From Persicirhabdus sediminis (GTDB taxonomy: Bacteria; Verrucomicrobiota; Verrucomicrobiia; Verrucomicrobiales; Akkermansiaceae), in contig NZ_JAENIM010000041.1 in NCBI RefSeq assembly GCF_016595495.1, forward strand, positions 152,463-216,462: a DNA stretch of 64,000 nucleotides, read 5' to 3'. Every line of letters starts with the position of its first letter. Position 1 is the stretch's first letter. The translations under genes were made by a program, and so were the position numbers. The notes under the pieces are model-generated. The model had not been told where the DNA came from, did no database searches, and saw nothing but the letters and a program-made list of their open reading frames with translations. This document shows, piece after piece, positions 1 through 9,001 of this stretch.

Positions 1-652
1 CAGACTCGCTGACCAGCAGGCAATCATCCGGCGCCATTGCGGCGAGCTCTTCAGTCACCGCCAGGTCCGTGACAAATGTCTTCAGGTTGCGGTTATTAAT
101 ACCAATCAGATCTGAGCCCAGATCGATGGCGCGGTACATTTCTTCTTTATTGTGCACCTCCACCAGCACATCCAGTTGGAAGTCGAGCGCTGTTTCGTAC
201 AGGTGGTTGAGCGTTTTGTCATCCAGCGCCGCCACAATGAGCAAGATCGCATCTGCTCCAGAAATGATCGCTTCATAAATCTGCGCTTCATGCACCATGA
301 AATCTTTACGCAGCAGCGGGATGTCTGAAAAACGGGAAATCTGTGTGAGGTAGGAGAGTGAACCTTGGAAGTACTTTTCATCCGTCAGGATAGACATGCA
401 GCTGGCGCCACCGTCTAAATACATTCTAGCCTGTTTCTCGGCGTCAAAGTTGGGATCAATGATGCCAGCACTCGGTGAGGCCTTTTTTACCTCAGCAATG
501 ATGCCGAGCTGATTTGGCCCACGATCCAGCGCTGAGCGGAACCCACCAAAGTCGTTTCGGTTCAGGGCTGCAGCGCGCAGCATGTCGATTCGTGGCATCA
601 GCAGTTCCACTTCTTTATGTTTTTGGGCAATGATTTCGTCCAAGATGCTCAT
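1..652 (-). CDS. trpC: Indole-3-glycerol phosphate synthase, 5' part (3' end outside the window)
   Basis: Reading the minus strand from the ATG at 652 gives MSILDEIIAQKHKEVE, then about 217 residues that run off the left edge. This enzyme closes the indole ring of tryptophan, turning carboxyphenylamino-deoxyribulose phosphate into indole-glycerol phosphate in the cytoplasm. Family signatures are visible in order: IIAEVKKASPSAG (phosphate/substrate-binding Lys loop), a DGGASCMSILTD stretch, LLRKDFMV (catalytic Lys region), DAILLIVAAL, VEVHN and GINNRNL. The C-terminal strands after LLVSES are missing only because the window ends. There is no Shine-Dalgarno ahead of the ATG and no leader peptide or attenuator was recognised in the 220 bp upstream. 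Family assignment is near certain. Confidence 0.95.
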   Translation of the reverse strand, partial: MSILDEIIAQKHKEVELLMPRIDMLRAAALNRNDFGGFRSALDRGPNQLGIIAEVKKASPSAGIIDPNFDAEKQARMYLDGGASCMSILTDEKYFQGSLSYLTQISRFSDIPLLRKDFMVHEAQIYEAIISGADAILLIVAALDDKTLNHLYETALDFQLDVLVEVHNKEEMYRAIDLGSDLIGINNRNLKTFVTDLAVTEELAAMAPDDCLLVSES

Positions 653-809
653 GGCGCAGATACTAATGCCAGAATGCCAAATGCCAACGGCGAAATGTGG
701 CCAAAATGTTTCTTTTTGGTGTTTTGGTGTAGTTATTTGAAAATCAAATACTCAGAGCTATATTCTAATCAGAGAGGTAAAAAAAATACAAAATTCGTGC
801 AGAAAAGTA

Positions 810-837
810 TTGTCATTTTTCTGAAATCGTGTAAATA
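810..837 (+). promoter_or_regulatory. Possible promoter of the tRNA-Gly pair
   Basis: A TTGTCA (810-815) and TAAATA (832-837) are separated by 16 bp and end 38 bp before the first tRNA, a normal distance for a tRNA leader. Assigned by eye from consensus only. Confidence 0.3.
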
Positions 838-874
838 CCTCCCCGCCCTCCCGAGGGTAAACGAGAAAGTCAAA

Positions 875-949
875 GCGGGTGTAGCTCAGGGGTAGAGCGC
901 AACCTTGCCAAGGTCGAAGTCGAGAGTTCGAATCTCTTCACCCGCTCCA
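875..949 (+). tRNA. tRNA-Gly (anticodon GCC), copy 1
   Basis: The 75-nt gene folds as a standard cloverleaf. The acceptor stem GCGGGTG pairs with CACCCGC, the D arm is GCTCAGGGGTAGAGC, the anticodon loop TTGCCAA gives anticodon GCC, the T arm contains GTTCGAATC, and the 3' CCA is encoded. It reads glycine codons GGC/GGU. An identical second copy follows 30 bp downstream and the pair is probably one transcript. Confidence 0.97.
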
Positions 950-979
950 TTTTCTCAACAACAAATCATTTGCATAAAA

Positions 980-1054
980 GCGGGTGTAGCTCAGGGGTAG
1001 AGCGCAACCTTGCCAAGGTCGAAGTCGAGAGTTCGAATCTCTTCACCCGCTCCA
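980..1054 (+). tRNA. tRNA-Gly (anticodon GCC), copy 2
   Basis: This is base-for-base identical to the first copy, including the encoded CCA. The 30-bp spacer ends in the same kind of A-rich stretch. It is followed 9 bp later by a strong intrinsic terminator, so the two tRNAs form a short transcription unit. Confidence 0.97.
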
Positions 1055-1063
1055 TGCAAAACC

Positions 1064-1093
1064 AAAAAAGCCAACCAATCGGTTGGCTTTTTT
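1064..1093 (+). terminator. Rho-independent terminator of the tRNA-Gly unit
   Basis: Stem GCCAACC / GGTTGGC with loop AATC is flanked by six A upstream and six T downstream, so it could stop transcription in both directions. Confidence 0.85.
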
Positions 1094-1152
1094 GTTGCCC
1101 GCAAACCAGCAAATCCACCCACCGCTATCTCCCCGCGGAAATGCCTGCTGAA

Positions 1153-1253
1153 GGGAAATTCCAGCTGAGAGGAAATGCCAGCTGAGAGGAAATGCCAGCT
1201 GAGAGGAAATGCCAGCTGAGAGGAAATGCCAGCTGAAGGAAAATGCCAGCTTG
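1153..1253 (+). repeat. 17-bp tandem repeat (about six units)
   Basis: Units of GGAAATGCCAGCTGAGA follow head to tail from 1171, with diverged edge units at 1153 and after 1238. Two more units occur at 1430-1461, just before the second copy of the neighbouring 158-bp repeat. The block is non-coding. Confidence 0.85.
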
Positions 1254-1398
1254 AGCCATTAAATATCTAGCTAGATGGAGGAGCAAATGCCGAAGGCATA
1301 CAACAGTCTAGCCTAGGGTAAGGTCGCGCCGAAGGTGCAACGCAACCCTAGGAAAAGGATCGAAAAATAAAAGAGGGCTGAAGGCCCGAGACAGCTCG
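1240..1398 (+). repeat. 158-bp dispersed repeat, copy A
   Basis: It begins AATGCCAGCTTGAGCC and ends at ACAGCTCG. It holds two internal hairpins: CCTAGGGT ... ACCCTAGG, enclosing a GGTCGCGCC/GAAGGTGC segment, and GGGCTGAAGGCCC. It is nearly identical to 1450-1607. No plausible protein is encoded. The composition looks like a REP-type element. Confidence 0.8.
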
Positions 1399-1449
1399 AT
1401 GCAGCTACTAATTACCCAGCAGGATATTTGGGAAATGCCAGCTGAGAGA

Positions 1450-1607
1450 AAATGCCAGCTTGAGCCATTAAATATCCAGCTAGGTCTACGAGCAAATGCC
1501 GATGGCATGCAACAGTCTAGCCTAGGGTAAGGTCGCGCCGAAGGTGCAACGCAACCCTAGGAAAAGGATCGAAAAATAAAAGAGGGCTGAAGGCCCGAGA
1601 CAGCTCG
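1450..1607 (+). repeat. 158-bp dispersed repeat, copy B
   Basis: This is the second copy of the 1240-1398 element, almost unchanged from the CTAGCCTAGGG core to the CAGCTCG end and more diverged in the first 70 bp. Both copies are preceded by 17-bp tandem units, so tandem array plus element behaves as one duplicated module. Confidence 0.8.
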
Positions 1608-1728
1608 TCGCCGCACCATCAGAGATAGATGCCATCTTTACCGGCTTCATTAGATCTTCTTGATTATTTAAAAATATTATTTACCTGTAAACTGGGCACG
1701 GCTTTTGCTATGGGGTGAGGCCGCAATC

Positions 1729-3654
1729 ATGGCTGAACTCATACATAGCATTTTATCTCAAGATTTCCCTAATACCGAGCAAGCTAGCTACGAAATAGCA
1801 GCGCTAAAATCTCAGCTAGAAATCCCCAAAGGAGTGATTCATGTGATCTCAGACATTCACGGTGAGGCACGCAAACTCAAGCACGTGATCAATAACGCCT
1901 CGGGTCGACTTCGCCCGCTAGTTGATAGCTTGTTTTCCCACCGCCTAACGCCATCGCAGAAGCAAGAGCTGCTGAATGTGCTTTATTATCCGACGGAACT
2001 TCTCAGCAGCAAATCAAAAGCACTTTCCGAAAAAGAACGGCTGGCGTGGGTGATGGAGACACTACAGAACCAATTCTCTATCATCCGGGAAATCGTCAAA
2101 AACAAACGCCGCAATACCATCTGGAATTACACGCCTGTGGTCTATCGCGAGCTGTTTGATCTGCTGCTCAATTACCCAGCTGGCGGGCATAATCCCGTAT
2201 TTCTCGAAGTCCAGCTGCAGGAGCTCGTCGCCCGAGAGATGGATTTTCTAGCCATCCAGGCGGCTTCTCGTTTGATCCGCAACCTCGCAGTCGAAGAGCT
2301 AATCGTGGCTGGTGATCTCGGCGACCGCGGGTCGCGAATCGATTGGGTCATTGATTACCTGAAACGCCAATCTTCAGTAAGTGTCGTCTGGGGCAACCAC
2401 GATGTCAGCTGGATGGGCGCGTGCCTAGGAAACCAAGCGTTGATTGCCATCGTGCTGCGCATTTCTCTGCGCTACCGTCGATTATTTCAGCTCGAGGAAG
2501 GGTACGGAATTTTAACAAAAGCATTAGAAATATTGGTTGAGCACGTTTATCAAGACGATCCAGCGGCTGATTTTTACCCGAAGCGAGGTGGCGAGCGAGA
2601 TAGCTTGCTGATTGCTCGTATGCAAAAGGCCATCTCGGTGATTCAGTTTAAGCTCGAGGGGCAGCTGATGGAGCGTCACCCAGAATGGAATATGGATGAC
2701 CGCAATGTGATGAGCCGTATTGATTATGCCGCGGGCACGATCGAGATCTCAGGAAAAACCTATCAACTCAAAGACAGCTATTTTCCCACCGTTTCTCCAG
2801 ATGATCCGAACAAACTATCCGCTGAGGAGCAACAGTGTATCGATAGATTGACGGAATCCTTCACCAGCTCAGCTAAACTTTGGCAGCACATGTCGTGGGT
2901 TGCTCAGTCTGGGTCGATGTGCCTAGTTAGAGATAAGGCGGTGATCTTCCATGCCTGTTTGGCGCTGGATGAAAACGAGCAATACGAAGCGCTAGAAATC
3001 GATGGTCAGACGCATGTAGGGCCGGAGTTATTTCCAGCATTTGATTCAGTGGTAAAGCGCGCCTTTCGGGCTGGAACCAACGCAACTGATGATGATAAAG
3101 ATTGGTTTTATTACCTCTGGGCTGGGCCAAAATCTCCGCTGTTTGGTAAAGATAAAATGGCTAGTTTTGAAAGCTACTTCATTGCGGAAAAAGAAACTCA
3201 TCAGGAGCAAAGAAATCCGTATTTTGAGAAACTTCATGATAGGGAGTTTTGTGACCAACTGTGCCGCGAAATCGGCGTGGCTGAAGATGGTCTCATCGTC
3301 AACGGCCACGTTCCCGTGAAGGTGGAAAAAGGGGAGAACCCAGTGAAGCGTGGTGGCAATGCCGTGACTATTGACGGTGCTTTTTCCGAGGCCTACGGTG
3401 ATCGTGGTTACACACTCATCCTCTCGCCAGAAGGCGATGAATTGGCCGAACACCATGGCTTCCGCGACCCCGTTTCCATTGTGCGTTCAGGGGAAGATAT
3501 CATCCCCAAAATGCAGAATATCCGTCGCCATTTCCCACCACGGCTGACCAAGGACACCGAGCAAGGTGCCGTCATCCGCGAGAAAATCAATGCGCTCGAA
3601 GGACTCGTTCAAGCCTACGCCAGCGGCGCCTTGACCGAACGATCCAGACCCTAG
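1729..3654 (+). CDS. fbp: Class III fructose-1,6-bisphosphatase
   Basis: This 641-residue protein hydrolyses fructose-1,6-bisphosphate to fructose-6-phosphate, the committed gluconeogenic step, in the cytoplasm. Its length matches the class III (Bacillus-type) family. Metallophosphatase motifs are in order: SDIHGE (Asp42, His44), GDLGDRG (Asp196, Asp199) and WGNHD (Asn223, His224, Asp225). The family-typical NGHVPVK stretch lies near residue 520. I chose the ATG at 1729; an in-frame TTG at 1705 would add eight unlikely residues. The gene stands alone between repeat blocks, with no operon partner on its strand. No frameshift or missing metal ligand was seen. Confidence 0.93.
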   Translation: MAELIHSILSQDFPNTEQASYEIAALKSQLEIPKGVIHVISDIHGEARKLKHVINNASGRLRPLVDSLFSHRLTPSQKQELLNVLYYPTELLSSKSKALSEKERLAWVMETLQNQFSIIREIVKNKRRNTIWNYTPVVYRELFDLLLNYPAGGHNPVFLEVQLQELVAREMDFLAIQAASRLIRNLAVEELIVAGDLGDRGSRIDWVIDYLKRQSSVSVVWGNHDVSWMGACLGNQALIAIVLRISLRYRRLFQLEEGYGILTKALEILVEHVYQDDPAADFYPKRGGERDSLLIARMQKAISVIQFKLEGQLMERHPEWNMDDRNVMSRIDYAAGTIEISGKTYQLKDSYFPTVSPDDPNKLSAEEQQCIDRLTESFTSSAKLWQHMSWVAQSGSMCLVRDKAVIFHACLALDENEQYEALEIDGQTHVGPELFPAFDSVVKRAFRAGTNATDDDKDWFYYLWAGPKSPLFGKDKMASFESYFIAEKETHQEQRNPYFEKLHDREFCDQLCREIGVAEDGLIVNGHVPVKVEKGENPVKRGGNAVTIDGAFSEAYGDRGYTLILSPEGDELAEHHGFRDPVSIVRSGEDIIPKMQNIRRHFPPRLTKDTEQGAVIREKINALEGLVQAYASGALTERSRP

Positions 3655-3893
3655 CTAGAATGATGGGCTGCAAGTCCGAGACTTCCCTCGGCAAGTGCTG
3701 AAAATGCGACGGACGATAGCTGGAAAAGACATATCAAAATGGGCACCGCTGGCGGAGGAAATCTACCAGCAATTGATTTAGCTAGAACCAATATCGTGGC
3801 TAAATAGATTGTCTGCAGCTGACTTTACCTGTCCACGTGAGGTCATTTTCCTTGATTTGTGGGGAATAATTTGCCAGCTAGTGTATCGTATTG

Positions 3894-4373
3894 ATGTCTA
3901 TGTTACACAAAATCACAGCTGCGATCATGCTCTGGATAATGGCCCTTATGGTGACCGTTGCCCAGCCTGGCGTATCTTATTGTTTGTGTGCGGAGGCATT
4001 AATTATCGGCGAATGTGATTGCCGCGAGCCCGCGGCAGCTCCATCCAGCTGCGAGAGCGGCTGCCATGACTGTAGCGCTCCGGCCCAGCTAGATGAGTTT
4101 AAATCCAGCCAGCCATCTCCTTGCAAGGATGACGATTGCATTCTCGAGCTAGAAATGGATGTCGGTCTGTACCCTGCTGCCTATGGGGCTAACGATTGGG
4201 GAAAAAATCCGCTGACTCATTTGGCTATTATCGGACAGTCAGCTGAAGCTGATTGGTCGATTCAAGCGCCTCATATCTTGGTTGACGCCCAAAGGACTCG
4301 CGGAAGCCCGCTAGACGAACTGGCATGCAATCCAGTGCCCATATTTATTTGGAATTCTGTTTATCGACTTTGA
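3894..4373 (+). CDS. Cys-rich secreted protein of unknown function
   Basis: The protein has about 159 residues. The N-terminus has a basic start followed by a hydrophobic stretch (AAIMLWIMALMVTVA) that reads as a signal peptide. Just after it comes a cluster of cysteines: CLC, CDC, SCESGCHDC, and later PCKDDDC. The spacing suggests metal binding or disulfides, but I recognise no family. It lies 150 bp upstream of, and in the same direction as, the ABC exporter operon, whose last gene is also Cys-rich, so the two may serve the same transported substrate. ATGs at 3894 and 3900 are both possible; neither has a Shine-Dalgarno. A real gene is likely because of the signal peptide and reading-frame length. 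Confidence 0.6.
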   Translation: MSMLHKITAAIMLWIMALMVTVAQPGVSYCLCAEALIIGECDCREPAAAPSSCESGCHDCSAPAQLDEFKSSQPSPCKDDDCILELEMDVGLYPAAYGANDWGKNPLTHLAIIGQSAEADWSIQAPHILVDAQRTRGSPLDELACNPVPIFIWNSVYRL

Positions 4374-4526
4374 TTCTACGCAATTAATGTCAGTTCTATC
4401 TGTTTGAGCTGACAGCGTTTTCTTTTGCCCGCTTGTGGGGCATTTCGCGGCTCTATCACACATTTATGTGAGGAGCGTGCATCAATCTATCAAAGTTATA
4501 TTTAAACCAATTTCCATTTATCAATC

Positions 4527-5942
4527 ATGTCATTAGACGTACTTAGAAACGCGCCAGCGGAACGGGGGGATCAACCTTCTCGCCGACGGCCAAAGTCATT
4601 AGCGTGGCTACTACCAGTGGCCTTGCTGCTAGGTTTTGCCCTCATTTTTGCCTTATTGTTTGGCGATCGCTTATTGCCAGCTCATGAAGTCCAAACCTCT
4701 GCAGTCGTTACCATTAGAACGGCTGCTCAAGTAACAGAGGCAGTTGGCAAGAAGGCTCAGCCAGCTGGAACTAGCAAGGGGGAGCTCGCTTTCCAAGCAT
4801 CTGGCTGGGTGGAGCCAGATCCATACACAATCTATGTGCCGACTCTGCGAGATGGCGTGATAGATAGCGTTCACGTGCTAGAGGGGCAAGCGGTAAAGCA
4901 GGGGGATTTGTTAGCTGAGCTAGTTGATGATGACGAAGTTCTCAATCTCCAGCTAGCTGAGAATATGGTTGTTAGCATGCAGCAGACGATTAAGGCCCAT
5001 TGTGTTGGTCTAGATATTATCGATGCTGAGGAGCACGCTGTAGAACGGCGGATTGAGTCATTGGAGGCTGAGTTAGAGGAGGCCAATGATTCATTTGAAA
5101 GGCTCGAACGCATTGGTTCTCGTGCTATTTCTGAACAACAAAAAGTACAGGCAAGGATAGCAGTGAAGCGCCGTGTGGCCTTACTTGATGAAGCCCGTGC
5201 CGAGTTGCCTCAGCTGGAGGCGAAGCGCTTGCAGATAAATGCTGAGAAGCTGGCGATGGAGGCAAAACTAGCTGAGCTGAAAACGGCTCGAGCTCAGGCA
5301 CAGCTCCAGCTAGATCGCACAAGGATTAGCGCGCCAGTGGATGGAGTGGTGCTTCACCTTCACGCCGCGCCAGGTAAAAAGCGTATGTTAGGAATGGATG
5401 ATCCTAAGTCGGCAGTGATTGTTGAGCTTTATCAGCCAGACAAATTACAAGCTAGGATTGATGTGCCGCTCAATGAAGCTGCGGCCCTACACGAAGGTCA
5501 ATGGGTGGAACTCACTTGTGACCTTCTAGCTGAAAAAACTTTCAGCGGCATAGTGACACGCATCAATGGCGAGGCCGACATGCAACGCAATACGCTGCAA
5601 GCTAAAGTGGCGATCCAAGACCCAGATCCTAGATTGAGGCCTGAGATGCTCATGCGTGCTAGGTTTTTTGCTAGCTCGACTAGTACTGAGGCCAGTTCCG
5701 ATCAAAGTACCGGACGTCTATCACTCTATGTCGATGAACAGGCTATTTTTGACGACAGTTTCGTCTGGGTAGTTTCTCCTGATGGAAAAGCTGAGCGACG
5801 CAGTGTGAAGTTAGGCCGTGAGCAACGTGATGGTTTTCGTCATGTTGAAGACGGTTTGTACTCTGGCGAGCATGTTATTTTACCGCCATTTAACGACCTC
5901 CAGCCAGCTAGTAGAGTTCGTGTAATTACTTCTAAACCATAA
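4527..5942 (+). CDS. ABC exporter periplasmic adaptor (HlyD/MacA-type membrane fusion protein)
   Basis: The 471-residue protein has an N-terminal membrane anchor (about residues 27-48), the first half of a lipoyl/barrel-sandwich domain (residues 90-135, VEPDPYTIYVPTLRDGVIDSV), and a long Glu/Ala/Leu-rich coiled-coil hairpin (150-265). The returning lipoyl half follows (TRISAPVDGVVL), then a beta-barrel region. Such proteins connect an inner-membrane pump with the envelope exit duct. The ATPase gene starts 12 bp downstream, followed by two permeases, so this is the adaptor of that ABC exporter rather than of an RND pump. No outer-membrane TolC-like gene is in this cluster; the one at 33.9 kb belongs to another operon. 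Confidence 0.85.
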   Translation: MSLDVLRNAPAERGDQPSRRRPKSLAWLLPVALLLGFALIFALLFGDRLLPAHEVQTSAVVTIRTAAQVTEAVGKKAQPAGTSKGELAFQASGWVEPDPYTIYVPTLRDGVIDSVHVLEGQAVKQGDLLAELVDDDEVLNLQLAENMVVSMQQTIKAHCVGLDIIDAEEHAVERRIESLEAELEEANDSFERLERIGSRAISEQQKVQARIAVKRRVALLDEARAELPQLEAKRLQINAEKLAMEAKLAELKTARAQAQLQLDRTRISAPVDGVVLHLHAAPGKKRMLGMDDPKSAVIVELYQPDKLQARIDVPLNEAAALHEGQWVELTCDLLAEKTFSGIVTRINGEADMQRNTLQAKVAIQDPDPRLRPEMLMRARFFASSTSTEASSDQSTGRLSLYVDEQAIFDDSFVWVVSPDGKAERRSVKLGREQRDGFRHVEDGLYSGEHVILPPFNDLQPASRVRVITSKP

Positions 5943-5954
5943 ATTGTAACGATT

Positions 5955-6665
5955 ATGAGTTCATTAATTTCTATCCAATCCGTGAGTAAATCTTTCACTA
6001 AGGGCAAGACGGTAATCACGCCATTAGACCAGCTGACACTTGAAGTTGCTAGAGGTGAATTCCTTTCTTTGATGGGGCCGTCGGGTTCAGGGAAAACGAC
6101 TTTGCTTAACTTGATTGCAGGCATCGATACTCCCACATCTGGCGAGATTATTATTAACGGCGAGAACATCGCGGCGCTATCACGCGCGCAGTTGACCAAG
6201 TGGCGGTCCGTTCATGTTGGTTATATCTTCCAGCTCTATCACCTTGTGCCAATTTTATCTGCCTACGAGAATGTTGAGCTGCCATTATTACTGTCAAAGA
6301 TGAGCAGAGCTGAGCGCAGAGAAAAAGTGCTCGCTGCGCTTGATCTGGTTGGCCTCGCTGATAGGGCTGACCATAGACCTAGCGAGCTTTCAGGGGGGCA
6401 AGAACAACGCGTTGCTATTGCTAGAGCGATTGTGCATGACCCTGATCTGTTAGTAGCTGACGAGCCCACTGGTGATCTTGATCGTGAGTCAGCGGATTCT
6501 ATCTTGCAGCTGCTCAATGAGCTGACTGAGAAGTTTGGCAAAACCGTCATTATGGTGACGCATGATCCCAAGGCTTCAGCTGCGGCGCATCGTTCACTGC
6601 AGTTAGAAAAAGGCAAGTTCATCGAAGATGGACATTTGCTTAACAAACAACCCGCAGAGCAATGA
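5955..6665 (+). CDS. ABC transporter ATP-binding protein (MacB/LolD-type)
   Basis: This 236-residue cytoplasmic ATPase has Walker A GPSGSGKTT (41-49), Q-loop near FQLYHL (92), signature LSGGQEQR (145-152), Walker B LLVADE with catalytic Glu170, D-loop GDLD and switch-His TH. The short Q-loop-to-signature spacing and the partner genes fit the type VII (MacB/LolCDE, mechanotransmission) family. It powers the two FtsX-like permeases downstream. Its stop overlaps the next start (ATGA at 6662-6665), which indicates translational coupling. Confidence 0.93.
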   Translation: MSSLISIQSVSKSFTKGKTVITPLDQLTLEVARGEFLSLMGPSGSGKTTLLNLIAGIDTPTSGEIIINGENIAALSRAQLTKWRSVHVGYIFQLYHLVPILSAYENVELPLLLSKMSRAERREKVLAALDLVGLADRADHRPSELSGGQEQRVAIARAIVHDPDLLVADEPTGDLDRESADSILQLLNELTEKFGKTVIMVTHDPKASAAAHRSLQLEKGKFIEDGHLLNKQPAEQ

Positions 6666-7801
6666 GCCCATTACTTACATTAGCGATAAAAAACCTCTGG
6701 CGTAACAAGCTGCGCACGGTGCTAACTGTCCTTGGCGTTTCAGCGGGCATGTTCCTTTATGCAGCCGTGCAGACGATGCAACATTCGCTGTCATCTGCCA
6801 CAGAAATGAATGCTAACGATACGACCTTAGTTGTCTATCGTGAGAACCGTTTTTGTCCGTCGACGTCTCGATTACCTGAGCATTATCTGCCTACGATTGA
6901 ACGCATCGACGGCGTGCGCGAGGTGATCCCTATTCAGATAGCTGTCAATAACTGTGGGGCGTCGTTAGACGTGATTACTTTTCGAGGTGTACCGGCGGAC
7001 TCTCTGCAAAAATATAACCCAGCCATCAATGTGATCGCAGGATCTTATGACGATTTCCTTAATCGTAGTGACGCGGCACTGGTTGGTAGAAACTTTGCCC
7101 AACGGCGAGGTCTATCACCTGGGGATAAGTTTGAAGCTGTGGGGGTGAATGTTTCCGTAGCTGGAATCATTAGCTCGGATTCCGCTACCGATGAAAATGT
7201 TGCCTACGTGCATCTAGCATTTCTCCAACAAGCTTCCCGAGTCGGCCTCGGTGTGGTCACTCAGTTTAACGTCAAAGTTGATTCTGCTGGCCAGCTAGAT
7301 CGCGTGGCGAGTGAGATTGACGAGACATTCAGCTCAGACCAACAGCCTACCAATACACGTCCTGAGAAGGCCTTTTTTGCAGAAACTGCCAGACAGATGA
7401 TAGAGTTAATTAGCTTTACCCGCTGGCTTGGTTTGGGCGCTGTTGTCGCTGTTCTAGGTCTTGTGGCTAATGCCGTGTTGTTGATCGTGCGCGGGCGAGT
7501 AAAAGAGACTGCCATTCTCCAAACCATCGGATTTTCTCGTCTAGCGATTGCGACGATTGTCCTTTTTGAAGGTCTGCTGCTAGGTCTAGCGGGAGGTTTC
7601 ATTGGTGTCTTTGGTGCCGCGATCTTTTTCAAGATGCAGTCATTCACTTTAGGAAATGAAGGGCAAACTTTGGCCCTGATTCCATCCGCTAATGTGGTGG
7701 TTTCTGGCTTGCTCGTAGCCATCGTTCTCGGATTGTTAGCATCTGTCTACCCAGCGTGGAAAGCCACGTCTAAACCCTTAGTTCATTCATTAAACGCCTA
7801 A
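6662..7801 (+). CDS. FtsX-like ABC permease, subunit 1
   Basis: The protein has 379 residues with MacB/FtsX topology: one N-terminal transmembrane helix (residues 18-40, TVLTVLGVSAGMFLYAAV), a periplasmic domain of about 200 residues, and three C-terminal helices (about 255-280, 300-325, 345-370). The VKETAILQTIGFSR motif before the third helix is typical. It is probably a heterodimer partner of the next gene, six bp downstream. Substrate cannot be read from sequence. Confidence 0.9.
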   Translation: MSPLLTLAIKNLWRNKLRTVLTVLGVSAGMFLYAAVQTMQHSLSSATEMNANDTTLVVYRENRFCPSTSRLPEHYLPTIERIDGVREVIPIQIAVNNCGASLDVITFRGVPADSLQKYNPAINVIAGSYDDFLNRSDAALVGRNFAQRRGLSPGDKFEAVGVNVSVAGIISSDSATDENVAYVHLAFLQQASRVGLGVVTQFNVKVDSAGQLDRVASEIDETFSSDQQPTNTRPEKAFFAETARQMIELISFTRWLGLGAVVAVLGLVANAVLLIVRGRVKETAILQTIGFSRLAIATIVLFEGLLLGLAGGFIGVFGAAIFFKMQSFTLGNEGQTLALIPSANVVVSGLLVAIVLGLLASVYPAWKATSKPLVHSLNA

Positions 7802-7807
7802 TAGATC

Positions 7808-8956
7808 ATGTTGCCATTTACTTATGCATTGAGAAATTTATTTCGTGATCCTAGCCGCTTGTTGCAAACTGTTGGCGGCTCGGCGCTAGTGGTATTTTTG
7901 CTTATCGCAGCCGTTGCGCTGACTCGTGGCATGGATGAAGTCCTATCAGCGTCGGGTTCCACTCAGAACGTACTCCTTGTGGGGAAAGGATCTGAGGAGT
8001 CGATAGAAAGGTCCGAGGTCCCTGTAGCTGCAGAGTCAGCTACTGCCACTTCAGTGGTTGGTATTGCTGAAAAGTTAGGTGTCACTGCAGTGTCAGGCGA
8101 GATTTTTTACCAAGCCCCTGTGCTCACGGAAGATGGTACGAAAGGGCCAGCATTGTTGCGCGGTGTGTTTGAAAGTGCTTTGTTAGTTCACGTGCAAGTT
8201 CGCTTGATAGATGGGCATTTTCCTTCACCTGGTGAAGTCATGGTTGGTCACCTAGCTCATCGTAAGTTGGGTGTGCCAGCCAGCCAGCTAGAAGTGGGGA
8301 AATCGATCTTCTGGGGTAATGAAGAGCTTAAAATTTCGGGTATCTTTGTGGCTCCCGGAACGGTGTTGGAGTCAGAGATTTGGTTTGATCGTAATGATCT
8401 AGCTAGCCTAACTCAGCGTGATTCGCTTTCTTCCGTCACCCTAAGAATGGACACCGCTGAGCTGGAAGATATCGAGCTCTTCACCTTTCAGCGCAACGAT
8501 CTGGAACTCTCAGCGATTCGCGAAGATAGATATTATGCTAAGCTCAGCGAGTTCTATGAGCCAATCAAGTTGATGACTTGGGTGACCGCAATTCTCGTGG
8601 CTGCTGGCGCGGTATTTGGTGGCTTGAATACCTTGTATGCTGCATTTGCTGCTAGAATCAAAGAGATGGCCACCTTGCAGTCTATAGGATTTGGTCGCGT
8701 AGCTTTATTCATCTCGCTGATTCAGGAAAGTTTGTTAGCTACGATGACGGGCACACTACTAGCCTTTCTAGCAGCTTACTTTCTGCTGGATGGCCGCACC
8801 GTGCCATTTTCTACTGGGACATTTACCTTGGTTTTATCACCCGCGGTGATTCTCGCTGGATTGTCAGCTGGGCTGCTGCTCGGCTTGATTGGTACCATAC
8901 CGCCAGCGGCTCGTTGTTTGTTGCCCAAATTACCGAGCGCGCTGAGATCGAACTAA
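7808..8956 (+). CDS. FtsX-like ABC permease, subunit 2
   Basis: The 382-residue protein has the same four-helix plan as its neighbour: N-terminal helix 20-40, periplasmic domain, then helices near 258-280, 300-325 and 340-365. It carries the matching cytoplasmic motif KEMATLQSIGFGR. Two different permeases with one ATPase resemble the LolCDE arrangement, while the HlyD-type adaptor resembles MacAB or DevBCA. It ends 45 bp before the lipoprotein gene. Confidence 0.9.
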   Translation: MLPFTYALRNLFRDPSRLLQTVGGSALVVFLLIAAVALTRGMDEVLSASGSTQNVLLVGKGSEESIERSEVPVAAESATATSVVGIAEKLGVTAVSGEIFYQAPVLTEDGTKGPALLRGVFESALLVHVQVRLIDGHFPSPGEVMVGHLAHRKLGVPASQLEVGKSIFWGNEELKISGIFVAPGTVLESEIWFDRNDLASLTQRDSLSSVTLRMDTAELEDIELFTFQRNDLELSAIREDRYYAKLSEFYEPIKLMTWVTAILVAAGAVFGGLNTLYAAFAARIKEMATLQSIGFGRVALFISLIQESLLATMTGTLLAFLAAYFLLDGRTVPFSTGTFTLVLSPAVILAGLSAGLLLGLIGTIPPAARCLLPKLPSALRSN

Positions 8957-9001
8957 CTTTTTTACATACTGAATGAATTAATAACAAAACCAAAAACGAT
9001 T

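Noticed and set aside
1308..1508. 66-codon minus-strand frame in the 158-bp repeat
   Set aside because: It overlaps the repeated element and its composition follows the DNA repeat.
875..1607. Integrated element attached at the tRNA-Gly pair
   Set aside because: The second tRNA is a complete identical gene, not a 3' fragment, and there is no integrase gene nearby.
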